From contig NC_066317.1 of NCBI RefSeq assembly GCF_022539315.1, forward strand, positions 42,688,435-42,752,434: a stretch of 64,000 bases of DNA, in the 5' to 3' direction. Made by a program: the position numbers and the translations under genes. The notes under the pieces are model-generated. The model was not told the DNA's origin, searched no databases, and was given only the letters and a program-made list of their open reading frames with translations. How positions within the stretch are numbered: position 1 is the stretch's first letter; the number at the start of each line of letters is the position of its first letter. Below, in pieces: positions 41,456-54,217 of the stretch. The DNA comes from Serinus canaria (Eukaryota; Chordata; Aves; Passeriformes; Fringillidae).

Positions 41456-41780
41456 TCCCTTCCCTTCCCTTCCCTTCCCTTCCCTTCCCTTCCCTTCCCT
41501 TCCCTTCCCTTCCCTTCCCTTCCCTTCCCTTCCCTTCCCTTCCCTCCTTCCCTTCCCTTCCCTTCCCTTCCCTTCCCTTCCCTTCCCTTCCCTTCCCTTC
41601 CCTTCCCTTCCCTTCCCTTCCCTTCCCTTCCCTTCCCTTCCCTTCCCTTCCCTTCCCTTCCCTTCCCTTCCCTTCCCTTCCCTTCCTTCCTTCCCTTCCC
41701 TTCCCTTCCTTCCCTTCCCTTCCCTTCCCTTCCCTTCCCTTCCCTTCCCTTCCCTTCCCTTCCCTTCCCTTCCCTTCCCT
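41456..41780. repeat. (CCCTT)n / (AAGGG)n pentanucleotide array
   Basis: This is about 65 units of CCCTT on the plus strand (AAGGG on the minus strand). It is broken by shorter CCTT-type units near 41545, 41681-41692 and 41706-41711, leaving pure blocks of roughly 90, 135 and 70 bp. It is pure pyrimidine on one strand and pure purine on the other. It contains no stop codon in several frames, which produces spurious frames of up to 190 residues. Confidence 0.98.
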
Positions 41781-44008
41781 GATTTTCTCAATTTCACATA
41801 AATGTAATGAAATGCATTTTGTTGACCTCAGGATACAACATAATAATATCTTAGTTTGTACTAACAAAAAAGAAAGTCAAAACCATAATTGGATAAAAAT
41901 TATCACACTGTCAGAATTTTGACATTTGGGGCATTATTTTCTGTCTGTTTGGTAATGCAAAGTGCTGCTTTCTCTTCACAGTGATAAATTTAAAATTATC
42001 TCATTTGCTACTGCCTGTTTGAACTTTTCATTTCTCACCTTTCATGTCAATCAGGGAATGTAGAAAGGGAAATAACTTCTTGGTGATTGGACACACATAG
42101 CTTTAATCATCTGTCAGCTCCTGTAAATCAGCAGAAAGAACAGTCAAAGACTTAGTTCAAAAACTAAAACCAAGGTGTTTAAAGCTAGCCAGATTTCTCT
42201 TATTGCTTGATTTAATAAAAAAAGAAAAAAAAGATTAAAAGTGAAAGTAAAGTACACTGGATATACGAAAATGAAATGCGGAAAGGATCATTATAATGAT
42301 CCTAGATGTAAAAGATTATCTCTAACCTAATGGTTAATTAGACTTTGGAGAACATCATGTGTGCAGAAATCTGATTAAATGGAGAATATGAGAAATTATT
42401 TCCTGTTCCTAGGGTGTTTGAATGTAGATACCATCAGTCCCAGAAGCTGGATTCTCACACTGGATACCCTCCCTGAGGCCACCTGAGACCACCCATTTCC
42501 ATCTTCCCACCACCAGTCTAGCACAAGAATTAAAAACAGCTTGACAGAGATTAAACAGAAATAGTGTTTGAGATGGGTGAGGCTTTCTGGGTACTCACTG
42601 CTGTTAACTCCATAAATACACCTCTCTTCAAAACACAGTCAGGAAACCAGATGAAGGAGTGGTCACCTGCCATGCCTTGCTGCTGACATTTCCTGGCTGC
42701 TCTTGGATTTTGTCATCTTGCTTGCTCCATCCTGCCTGCCGAGCTCAGCCAGTGCTGGTGACAACAGGGTGAGTCAGGGGAGCAGTTTTTCTCTGTTGCC
42801 AACCTATTGACAGCAGTAGCTTATTTTATTTTGGCAGTTCCTTCCCTTCTCAAGGCCTTTTTTCTTGTCTTGTTTATGCAACATTTACTTCCTTTTCAGA
42901 TTCTATAAATATTTGCTCATATTATTGTTTACATCGATTTTTGTGCCAAGTGTTTGCAAAGTTAGATTTGCTCACTTTTTAGTGTGTAAAATATCAGTGT
43001 CATTGTTAAAGGAATACAAAAAATTTTCCTAAGGGACCTATGATTTTTTTTTAAGTTTTTCATTCATGCTAAGAAATGAATTTCAAGTCAAAAGGCAAAT
43101 AAATTAATCCTGACAATGTAATTAAATGTTTTTCTTGATGGGTAAATCCCAAGGAGTTTGATGAGAAGCACATGAAGGTAGTTATGAATTGCAGCTCCAT
43201 TCTCTTTACAGAATAAAAAGAATGCAAATTAAGAGCCAGATGCAGTCAGGAACAAAACATCTCACATCATCATCAGAAGAGAAATTTATCTTCATTCTTC
43301 AAGTACATTCATAGCTTTTCCCCCATTGCTTTACTGTTCCTCCATGAATCTGTGGAAACATTAGAACTGATTTCTCCTCTTGAGGCATTGACAGAAAGGA
43401 GATGCAATTGTGATAACATCAGTGATTGACAAAAGACAAAAATCATGGAATTATGGTAAAGATAGGGCCAAGTGCTCTTTTGTGAGCAAGTTCCCAAGGT
43501 CCCTTGTAAGTGATGCATGTAGACATTGTCTGTCAAGCAAGCACAGGGACCTTCAGAACCTAGCAGAGTTTAATAAGACAATGTAATGACTTCATGGGAT
43601 GCAGACAAAGTAAAGCAGGTGCAGTTTGGTCAGTCAGAATATTTACATGCTTAGAAAATAAACATCTGCAAAGTTTTTATTTACTTTAAAAGGTTCAAAG
43701 CGTGAAATGACTGGCAGAATTTAGTTGAGGCTCATTGTATTTTTATTATTTCAGAGCAATCAGGAGGGCAAATTCCAGATCACTGGAAGTTTATTGTAAA
43801 CACCTAGTCACAAATATTTTCAAATACATCAAAATGTGCTCACACACCTCATGCTCTGATTTTTGTGGCACTCTGAAGAAAAAGGTAGAGCACTGCAGCT
43901 GTTTCCCCAGCAGCTGCATGCACTTACACACTACATATCACCAGTCCTGACTGAGTGCAACCACAATAGTAACAGGTAAAAAGAAATGTGAAACAAAACA
44001 TTTTGTGT

Positions 44009-44024
44009 GGGGTGGGGTGGGGGG
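44009..44024 (+). other. Clustered G-runs (possible quadruplex)
   Basis: GGGGTGGGGTGGGGGG is visible. Four runs of three G can be drawn with one-base loops if the final six-G run is split, although that split leaves no loop base between two runs. Confidence 0.55.
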
Positions 44025-44786
44025 AATCGTAGTCAATGATGTTTCATTGCATTATTTGGGAAACAGCACTTACCAAGGCAAAGTGGAGAAATTGGTGCTG
44101 TGCAAACAGTGATCAGAGGGGAGAAAGGTCTAAAGGCAAAGACTCCTGGCAAAAGAGTTCTACCACATCAATCTCTACCAAACAATTGTGCAGATTATTA
44201 CTTTACAAACATATTGATAAGACAACAAACACATACATTATTCCACGAGCTAACAGCATGTGAAGACATTTTTAGAATCAGATTTTATGAACCTTTAAAC
44301 TCTTCAAGATTCTTTATGAAATGATCAGCAATTTTTCCCAAGGTTAACACAGAGAATAGAAGAAGGAAGATTATTCCCAAAAATAATATACATTTTATAA
44401 ATGTGCAGCTTAACTAAGCAAAAAAAGTTATCTACAAGCATTTAAGGAAACATTGAAATACGTAAATAATCAAAATCTATTTACAATTTACACCTAATTT
44501 CCTTGAAATATGTGCACAAATTGTAATTCTGTCTAGCAGTCAAATTTTGCAACTGTGATTTTTTTTCCATAAAATATTTTTGTGAAATTGCAAATGGTAG
44601 ATAATTTTATCAATCTTTACAGCTTATTAGACACAGTTCACTAACACTGCCACTGAATTCTGTAGATTTGATACAATTCTAAGATATTGATTAGACTCCA
44701 GCAGTTAATGACATTTAATATGGAGGGAGTTCCATTTTACTGGTTTATTCTATCTTGCTTTTTTCATTTCACTTTATTGTCTTTTC

Positions 44787-44843
44787 AATTCTATTATTCT
44801 ATTATATTCTTCTATTCTATTCTGTTTTATTCTATTATATTTT
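44787..44843. repeat. Degenerate (TTCTA)n pentanucleotide repeat
   Basis: TTCTATTATTCTATTATATT and similar units occur irregularly over about 57 bp. It is an imperfect microsatellite of the AGAAT type. Confidence 0.8.
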
Positions 44844-45029
44844 CTGGGTTTTTTATTGATTTAGCTGATCAATAGTTCCAAGTAGGCTCAAATTTGGCAT
44901 CTAAAACCTTCCATTTTCCTTGGCCATGTTACATCTTACGAGTTAAATGGACAAACCAAAACTGTAACTAGCACATTTCTCTCGGATAGGTGCTGCTACT
45001 TTTCATTCATATTCTGGATGTTCACACTT

Positions 45030-45400
45030 GGAGCTGTCTCCAGAGGCAGGAAACACTGCAGAGAAGAAGAGCAGAGGTGGGGGAAGACCTGGTCACTCCT
45101 CCAGAAGCCCTCCAGGCAGAGGAGCTGTGACAGAGGTGTGCAAAACAGGGTGTGCTCCAGGTACCCTCGGTGGTGATGTGCTCCCTCTTTCCCTCATCCC
45201 TCCTTGTGTCAGCTGGGCCTGCTGGGGGGCTGCTCTTTGACCCCTGAGATGGGTCCAGGTAATGGTGTCTGTGCCTGGTGCAGGCCAGGAGGCACTGATG
45301 GGGAAAGGGAGTGGATGCCTGGTGAAGTGGCAATCCAGATTTGTGCTAAATCCCTGCAGGGACTCATCAAGGGCTTTGACAAGAGTTAGGGGATATCCAC
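45030..45400. other. GC-rich block, unassigned
   Basis: A locally GC-rich segment (for example GGAAGACCTGGTCACTCC, GCTGGGCCTGCTGGGGGGCT) lies in AT-rich surroundings. Frames of 103 and 109 residues on the minus strand overlap frames on the plus strand and resemble nothing I know. CpG content looks low, so it is not an obvious CpG island. Confidence 0.35.
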
Positions 45401-46849
45401 CTTGTGGTTCTGGCAAGAGCAATACAACTGCAGGATGCCACTGACAGCTCCACGCCTCTCAGAAAAATGAACTCGCATTATTTTTATTTGTTTATAATTT
45501 TGTTTTTATTCTCACAAGTTTTTCATTTCATTGCGATTAGAAAAAGGATGTAGGGGTTTAACATTTGGAGCTGCAAGGACAGTAATGTTCTTTAAAGTTG
45601 CTAGCATTTTCTCTTAATCACTTTCCCTGTTAACATAAAGGGAAAAGAAGGAAATGGATTCAGCCACAGTACTGCCCAATAGTGTAACTACATCTCTCAT
45701 CCTGGCAGCTTGCCCCAGTACAACACACTTCATGAGCAGTTCCTTTGATGGACTGTACCCCTGTGACATTGGACAAGAGTAGTAATGGCAGGCAGTAAGT
45801 CCATCAAAAGGATTCACACTGAAAATGCTGCAGACCTTGTCAGAGGGTGACCTATGTGTGACAGCATGACCATTAATTTTCCCTTTTGTAATTTTTTTCC
45901 TCTTAGTTAGCAGATTAGTCTTAATTAAACACTAGCTGTTAGATCAAAGACAGCTAGATCAAAGAAGGAAAAAGCCCAATGCATTTATGCTAAAGTACTT
46001 GGCATGATACTTTCAGAAGAAGCATGTGAAAAGTGTTGTCTGACCATACACTTGTAGCCAGAGCCTGAGAAATAGGAGCCTCATCTTTATAGCTAGAATC
46101 CTGCAGATTATCTGTTTGGGTTTTTTTTAAGCCAAACACCCCTTCCAATTTTTTTTATAATACAAACATCCCTTACAGGACTGTCTCAGATAAAGGTATC
46201 CACTTATTGACAATCAACCTGGAAGTAGTGCCCAGCTTCAACAATAAATACAAAATAATCTTGGCCACACTACAAATAAGCATTACTAGTTTAGGAAGGA
46301 AGTGAATTCGAAAATGATTAAGTGGAAATCTGCTCAAAGTTTTAAGAAGCATTTGACAAGAGAAGCAATTTACCTTTGAGCTTGTATTCAGCTTTGAATC
46401 TCACTAGAACAGAGTTTTCATTTCACAGGCAGTCACTCAGTGCACACCCGAGCTTTAAAATTTAATGAATGCATCCTTTGCAGGAGATTCTGGCAAAAGC
46501 TCAGATATATTAGTAAGTGCAATGATGTCAATCAAAAAAGGAAAAAAGTAGTGCAAGCAGTATCTTTCATTATTATGTTCATATTGATAGTTTCAAAACT
46601 TCTGTGTTCTGAATTCTGGAACTGTTCTCTACTTTGAACAAAATATAACCATAAAAAAGGAAGCATATTAATTAATATAATATAATTAGTATAATTAGGA
46701 AGATAATAGATCTATCTAATTATACAATACTATATTAATGAATATACATATTTTAGGAAAAGTACTTTCAAAATTAAATAGCCAATGCTAATTTTAATTT
46801 AGCTACTCTAAAAGGCAGCCACACTCACACAGGTAACAAGTTCAGCTTC

Positions 46850-47200
46850 TGTTAGGGTTCCAATGAAAGGTTATACTTGCACCACCAGGGCTCACAAGCA
46901 TGCTGGGGGCAAGGCCAGGGATAACCCATGAATAAAGTACAGCTGAAGGAAATGGGCTCGGCTGTCGGGAATAAAAGAGTAGGAGGAGGTGCCCAAAGCT
47001 TTGCAGAGAGCAAGGAAGCCTAGGAGAGGTGGGTGGTGTGGTTTCTATGAGCAAGTGCTGTGTGACAGAAGCTGTCCTCACTGTTGGAGAGGCTCTTCTG
47101 GAAGGCAGAGGCTGTCCCAGGCACAGCTGAGGGACTTCAGCCCAGTGGTGGGATGGTACTGGTACGTTGCTTTCTGAAAATTGTTGGTGTCTGAACATGC
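46850..47200. other. Moderately GC-rich block, unassigned
   Basis: This block is distinct in composition from the AT-rich DNA on its left, where an AT-only stretch with a 9-bp inverted repeat lies at 46690-46724. A 118-residue minus-strand frame (46842-47198) and a shorter plus-strand frame overlap here without recognisable homology. Confidence 0.3.
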
Positions 47201-49023
47201 ATGTAAATGTTTGTTATAACTTGATCAAAGCCCTCCTTGCATATCCTGTTGACTCAGGGCTTTTTGTGTTGTGCTGGGAACCAACAAGCCAAAGGACAAG
47301 TCTCCTTGTCAGAATTGCTGTACAGGACATGCAAAGCCACTTCAAGTGCTGTGTCTATCTGAGATTCCTGAATTTCTTGACTAGAGATAGCTGAAATTGA
47401 GTAGTTTCTATCCTCTCCTTGAATAGGACAACAAAGGCCACACAGTATTTAAAGGCAGAGTTTTATGAAGGTATTCTATGTGGAGCTGTGATGAAAATGG
47501 ACCATCACATCAGTCATTTAACATAGAGTTATCTTTCCCACTGTATCCCTGCTCCAGATGATGATCCCCTGATGATTTTCTTAGACCCCACAAAATTATT
47601 TGTGCTCTCTTTGTACAGCATGAGCTCTAACATATCTGGGGTTTAGGTGTGAATCTTCTCTCTTCTGCCTCTTAAGGGTTCCTTGAATGTCAGTCTGAGC
47701 TGTAGATACCTGGCTCCCTTTGCCTCTCCTCAGCCTGCTGCCTGACACTGTGCCAGCAGAGGAGGTGCAGCACCCTTGGAGAGTGAGCCACGTCCTTCAC
47801 TCCTGGCCTTGTGTCTGGCTGGGAGCAAGGCAGCCTGCACCTTCCATCACTACACCTGGGAGATGCAACTACATGCAGCTGGAGGGGAAAATCAGTATAC
47901 AGGTGCATTTGAGTTTTTCTGCTTTGGTTTTGATCAGCTGCATTTGTTTACATTCCAGTTACCTTCACCATCTTCTGGAGCTCACATCTGCTTGCAAGTA
48001 TTGGAAATTCATAACTTGTGATTACAATCGGAAAATTTCCATTTTTTTTCCTATATTTTATGTTACCTGATCTCTTTTCCTGTTATAGTCCTGTGTTGAA
48101 ACTAATAACTGCTATGGAAAGTATAGCAGACATAACTTGTAAACATAAAGTTGCTTTATATTATGAGACTTGTAAGCTTGATTTAATTTCTTTATCAGAA
48201 GCATTAAGTGCTCTTGCTCTTGCCATGACACTTTTTATCAGGACTTTGAAGATGATACTGATAATTAGCACAAATGTGTGCCTGCTGGTAGCCTGCATGA
48301 AGAACTCAGCCCAGCAGTCTCCTAAACTAAGCAAATTGGATACCAATCAATTATTCCTAAGGAGGAAGACAACTACTTTACATAAAAGATTAATGTAAAA
48401 TGTAATTGTTGCTTTTATAAGCCAGGATTATTCATTATTTTGTATCTCATAAAGCTGTTATTCTAATTACATAGAAGGCTGCATGTCAGATCCACAAGCC
48501 AAATTGCTCCTATGGTTGTTCTGATAAATCACACACAGCATCCTCTCTGTAGAGAATTTGTGCTGATGAGCTCCTCCCAAACATTTCCTATCATCAGTAC
48601 TATGTAAAAACTTAATTTTATGTTCTGCCTTGTAAAAATAGTGCAGCTGGGGTCTTTGTGCATGTTTTAGCACTGAGAACTGAATGCCAGCAGTTCCTTA
48701 CATCATACATACATACAGAACAGCTTCCTGGTTTTACTTTGTAATTTAGGAGTAGACTTATCATTACCTATCTGAACACCTGATACTGTTGACTGCAACT
48801 AACCTGTAGAAGTTTAAATAAAGAATTCAGAATATCTGAATGCAAATAATATTTATGGGGAGAATGAAACCTAATTCCATTATTTCTTCATAATGCAAAC
48901 ATTGGTTTGGGAAGTAGGGCAAGTAGACTCCAGGAAAGTTTGCATAGATATACTTTTTAATTAATTGCAGCTAGCATGTGATAATTGAGAGCTGCTGTGT
49001 ATTAAGAGTACATTTTGTACCTA

Positions 49024-49090
49024 TAATTTAAATAAATAATAAATAATTTAAATTAATAATAAATAATTTAAATAAATAATAAATATTTTA
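49024..49090. repeat. 20-bp AT-only tandem repeat, three and a half copies
   Basis: The unit TAATTTAAATAAATAATAAA occurs at 49024-49043, 49044-49063 (one substitution) and 49064-49083, with a degenerate partial copy after that. Confidence 0.9.
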
Positions 49091-50289
49091 AAGAAATAAA
49101 GAATCCACTGACATAACAATATTATAAATCTAAATATTGAGCAGTTCTCTTGCTTTTAAAATTCTCACATTCCTGGGAGTACTGCTGCTTGCCTTGCTCC
49201 ACCTGAAAGCTGTGCTGAAAGCTAGTCTGTTTCAAGCCATTTCATTATACATCTTCATTTATCTTTATTATCTTGCCTAGTTTTTTGTCTTTATTAATAC
49301 ATGACACACTAGAGCACCTTTCAGTGCTGATTTATATTAGTGTCACAAAAATTGCAGCCTGCAAAAAGGAAATTCCTTTCCTCAGGAGGATGATAAATAT
49401 CTCCTTAAGCCTGTAATGACATTAAATGTTAATGTTTTCCTGAAATGAATCAGACAGAAGAGGTGTTTAAAGGAAGTGTGACCCAGAAAGCACAACCAAG
49501 TGAAAACAAAGTCTCTTAATGCACTTCTTAAGGTATCTCTCAGTGTGAATGACACTTGAAAGTACCAAGCCACTTCAGAAAGAAAAGTGATGATACTTGT
49601 GCACTGCTGGCAGTAGAGAGTCTCTTGAAGAACAGTAAATCTGGAGGACTTTTTAATGTAACTAAGATTTAGCAAGAAAGGACAGCTGAAAGAAAGATCA
49701 TTAGATTAGGGGATTTTGAGGACAGACATGTTTAATATGGGATAGTGGACTCCTTGGTTATTGTCCTCTGCCTTGTAATACTAGGAACTTCTTTTGAAGA
49801 CTTCTCAGTGATCAAAATGGGTTTTTTCATTGTTTTGTGAAACTAAATTTTATAATACACACTCTAGAGGCATCCACAATGTCCCTGAATACATAGGAGA
49901 AAAGGTGTAAGCTACTTGTAGGTACATTATATTCACATTTCTCCTAGCAGGAGTCTCTGTGGGGACCGAGGTCTTAGGACCTTATGATATTTTGATATTT
50001 TAGCTATGTAGCCATTTAGGACTAATTTTCTTGACCCTCTTAAGAATTGCCTCACCTGGCAGCAGTTCAAAGTATAAAAAAACCCTGTTTCCAGATCTGT
50101 GCTGGCTAGATTTTTCAGTGTTACCTGTCTGCCTTAATTATACATTATAGTGGCTATGTTCACTGTCATAATGCACTGGCATGAATGCTTTCACTATTTT
50201 GATTCTGTGAACTAAAATGCAGTCTTCAGATTTGCTGTAATGTGTGTGCCTGTGGTTTAGACACTGTTTTACCTTTTTCCTTCTTTTCC

Positions 50290-50313
50290 TTTTTTTTTTT
50301 TTTTTTTTTTTTT
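50290..50313. repeat. Poly-T run (24 bases)
   Basis: This is an uninterrupted run of 24 T. No retroposed element is recognisable on either side, so I treat it as a homopolymer. Confidence 0.9.
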
Positions 50314-53300
50314 GTGAAACCAGTCTGGGGAAGGAGCTACAGGCCCAGCAGGAAATCTTCCTCTGAGGAAATTCCAGTAAGATCGCTCTTGTAGGAGGGC
50401 TGGGCTAATGTTTTGACAGATGTGATTACAGAAGGGATATAGGATGAAGTTGTACCATTAGTATCAGTAATGTCTTAACTTGAGGCATTTAAAATGCTCA
50501 TTAAAATTCCCAGAACTTATAAAAATTTCTAAATAACTGAGCTGTAAGGGTAGGGTTGAAATGAACCTCCAATGGCTTCAGGGCAGAGGCAGCATTATAA
50601 AGCAATGAACTGTGACTATATCCTGCTCTCCCTGAATGAGAAGTGCTGGAGAAATGCTTACTCTGCTCTTTCTACATACTCTTTGTATTCAATTTTTTGT
50701 TAATTGAACATCTTAGGGGCAAATAATTGCCTGTTTGCATGAAAAATACTGTTTGAAAACTTTTATTTTTGCCAATTTGTATCTGTTATTTTGTTGTGCT
50801 TTAAGCCTGTCCTCTAGAAACAAGTGGACTGCTAACTGCAGGAAGGTCTCTGGACTGATGTGACTGTGTACAACAGAGGCTGATTTTTAGCTTTGTTTTC
50901 TCTTGGAATTTTACAATATGCAAGCTGTAGTAAGGAAAAATCATTCTGCTACAAAGTGCAGGGGGATTGGGCCAGCCCAGACCTCTTCTGAGAGCATCCC
51001 CTTAGAAGGAGAACTGTAGGGAAGCTGGTAAGGAAAAAAGGTTGCTTGGGTCAGGCAGTCATGGGATATGTGTGTAGGAGGAGAGGGAGCTTTGGCCTGG
51101 GGATGGCCACCTCTGAGTTAATGAAATTCTCTGAGAAGTCCCAGAACAATCCAGTTGAGCTCTGTGGCTCTCACTTAGAAATGGTGAGATAGAGATCCAA
51201 ACACCTGGAGGAAACAGGGCATCTGAACAGCAATTGTCTGATGAGGATTTTGAGTGCCATAATAGTTGGGTCATCAACCTGCCATGGCTCTATCCAAGAC
51301 AGAGGTGGATGGAAGAATTGGTTAAAAACAGCTGAGGGGAGTGAGAAATTATAGAAAAGGAAGGGATAAAGGTTGTTCTGCATAAGGTATGATTATTCCT
51401 AGCTTCAGATGCCTTGACTAGTGAAAGACTTTATTGGCACAGATAGATGGCCACATCCAAAGTCAGAATTGAGATTTATTAGATGTGCTGGTGGTAGATA
51501 GCCCTCTTGAGATAGCAAAAACTGGCTACAACCTTCTTCAAATACTAACAATAACTTCCACTAGCTTTGACCAATGAAAGTATTTTCAGATAAATAAGTT
51601 TATTTATTTAGCTAAATAATTAGATAAAAAAGTAAAAACTAAATATTTTCATTAGCAATGGAGTAATTTAGCAGAATGTTTACCTTCATGCTCCTAAATG
51701 ACTCCACTTCTAATGAAAATACATACTATTACAAAACAAACTGAAACTGAACAGGACTCCATCAGCTTTTTAAACACATTGTAAAGCTTCCTGTTCTTTA
51801 TTCTTAAAACCAAAGAATGAAACTGCTGCACCAGGTGCTACTGGAGGGGAAACAAATACTTATGGTAGTGCGTGCTCTACAGCCTAGATAAACTCTTATT
51901 TTGCACTGTTTTTTGCCTGAAGCACTGCTTGGTAATGACTTACCTTGAGGCTTTTGTTCTCTCTAGAGTAAGACTCCGGGAGCAGAAATGTAACTATTAG
52001 AAGATAAAACAAAGCTTTCCAACTTTGGAACTTCTAAGGCTTCTTCATTACTCTGTATACTTGTGATGCATGTTTAAAATGCAAGGCAGAAAGGGAATAT
52101 TTCTCTGGTTTATATTTAGCCTATTTCATTCAAGTACTTTTAGAGGGACCTGCACTGACTAATGTTATGAAAACTACTAATCTGAAAATATACAGACCTG
52201 TGTTAATGCAGAGTAAAAAATTCCCTGGAAAATACAGATTGATGCTTCTTTGGGCATCATACATTTACTGTGTTGCAAAAAGAAAGAAATTTGGGGTTGC
52301 TTATTCATGTCATCTATCTGGTGTGTAGTGGTATAGCTAACTGGGGTAAATGGAGGACATAGAATTTAAATTTTTAGCAGAGGTAACATAAAATTAAAAA
52401 CAACTCCATGAAGCTATGCTCCTCTGTCTCCATATGACAATGTCCAAGAAACTTTGAGTTAAATTGCTAGACCTATCTTTATGGATGATGGGGATTCAGT
52501 TTGCCACATGACAGACAGCAAGCTCTGAACTTACATGCCTCAAACACTAAGAGCTATGCATCCATAGTTCAGAGAAAAACATAGTAGTCCTATGGATTGA
52601 GCATAGGGGAATGTTTGCTCTTGGATTTGAGATGTTCCAACAGGAAGTCTTTTCATTAAGAACTCCTAATGAGGCATTCTTTTGTACATATGCGTGTGTG
52701 CATCTGGAAATGAAAGATATGGGAGACAAAATCCTCTAGGACAGAAATATAGGGGAGTAAAAAACCTCAACAAGAGAATAAAATCTTCAGCTAACACTAG
52801 GGAATACATCTATATTACATTTTTCTCTTGTATATAGTTATACAGTACTACCAAAGATAGCAAAATCATACTCAATTGTTCATGTGTTACAAAGATTTGG
52901 AAAAATAACTCCCGGAGTTTCTAACTTGCTCAAAGGATATCTTAAATAATTTAACATTGAGGTCCTGAATTCGTGTGTGACTCTGCCTGAGGAGACACCT
53001 GCAATCATGGAGAGGTCATTTCTAGGTCCTTAACAGGACACTGAACCTTGTTAATGCCACTTAACATCACTGTGAAGAGAGATTTATTTGGCTTTTTTGA
53101 AGTGTATATGGAGTTAAATTTAATTCAAAAAAGAGTAGTGATTTATTTTTTTTAAATTTTCTTTGCAACTTCAATTGCAGGGTTTTGCTTTTATGAATCT
53201 CCTATACTTTGATCCTCAAGTAGGGATTTCTTCTATTAAAAGTTTTTAGGTGTCCACTGCTGCAAACATAACTAGTGACAATTGCCCTTAGGTTTTTTAG

Positions 53301-53825
53301 TCCCATACTCCTGCTTATATAGAATCTGAGTTCTTTTACGAGACACTGCTTGCTTATCTCCACCCGTACCTTGAACTGCTCAGTCTTTGGGAGGTATGGA
53401 TCAGAACTACACACAGAACTCAGCAAGAATCCACAGAGACTTTGTGTAGTTGTAATGTTGTCCCCTCTTGTTACCTAAACCCCTCTACTGAAGACACAAA
53501 ACGTTTTCTCTTTGGCTGTCAGTGCACAGTAACAACTCTGCTAAAATTTGTTCAGTTATGACTATGTCTTTTTCCTAAGTGTTAGCTGAACAAGGTATTA
53601 TTTTTTTTCCAGATGTTTTTACCCATCAAAACATCCCAGTCTTACCCATCAAAGTTTTAGTGGACTTTTCTCCCTATCAGCACAGTACTGTGAGCTTATC
53701 TGTAACACAGGTTACACACTGCACATGTATTTTCTACACATCACTGATCAAGATGTATTCAAGTGGTCCCAGCACTAGTTTTCAGGAAGGTTGTATTTCT
53801 GACTTTACTGCCATAAAAAGTGACA

Positions 53826-53831
53826 ATTAAG
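53826..53831 (+). repeat. Target-site duplication ATTAAG, left copy
   Basis: This hexamer directly precedes the TGTCACC start of the LTR and is identical to the hexamer after its end. Confidence 0.8.
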
Positions 53832-54217
53832 TGTCACCAACATGTTTTATGAAAAATCCTTTCCTTAGGATTTTTCTCCTCCTGAGAAGCTGAGAGGCCT
53901 CAGGAACAAACTGTAAACAATTCTTATCTGCTGCTGTGGAATGCAACAGGGGGATCTGTGATTGGCCTCATCAGGCTGTTTCCAATTAAGGGCCGATCAC
54001 AGACCACCTGCCCAGACTGTCTCGGTCAGAGACAAGACTTTGTTATTCATTCCTTTTCTATTCTTAGCTTAGCCTTCTGATGAAATCCTTTCCTCTATTA
54101 TTTTAGTATAGTTTTAATATACTATCTATCATAAAATAATAAATCAAGCCTTCTGATACATGGAGTCAACTTTCTCGTCTCTTCCCTCATCCTGGGACCC
54201 TTGTGGACAATACCACA
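53832..54217 (+). mobile_element. Solo LTR (386 bp) of a passerine endogenous retrovirus
   Basis: The element begins TGTCACC and ends TACCACA, the TG...CA termini of a retroviral LTR, and is flanked by identical ATTAAG hexamers. A 6-bp target duplication is typical of class II (ERVK-like) integration. The interior carries CCTCCTGAGAAGCTGAGAGG, the ATAAAATAATAAATC polyadenylation-type region near 54133-54145, and CTTCCCTCATCCTGGGACCC before the end. I recognise this as an LTR type frequent in songbird genomes. The polyadenylation signal near the right end supports plus orientation. No internal retroviral sequence is present, so it is a solo LTR. The boundaries are exact to the base if the hexamers are the target duplication. 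Confidence 0.86.

Larger units (their letters stand above)
47201..53825. other. Noncoding DNA, nothing recognised beyond simple repeats
   Basis: Apart from the 20-bp AT repeat at 49.0 kb and the poly-T at 50.3 kb I see no repeat family and no exon. The longest frame, 126 residues at 48018-48398, has no recognisable domain. Confidence 0.5.

Noticed and set aside
41210..41867. Reading frames of 117 to 190 residues rich in Ser-Leu-Pro-Phe-Pro or Gly-Arg-Glu-Gly-Lys
   Set aside because: They are translations of the CCCTT/AAGGG array, which has no stop codons; they are not genes.
46690..46724. 9-bp inverted repeat TATAATTAG...CTAATTATA
   Set aside because: It lies in AT-only low-complexity DNA where such palindromes are expected by chance.
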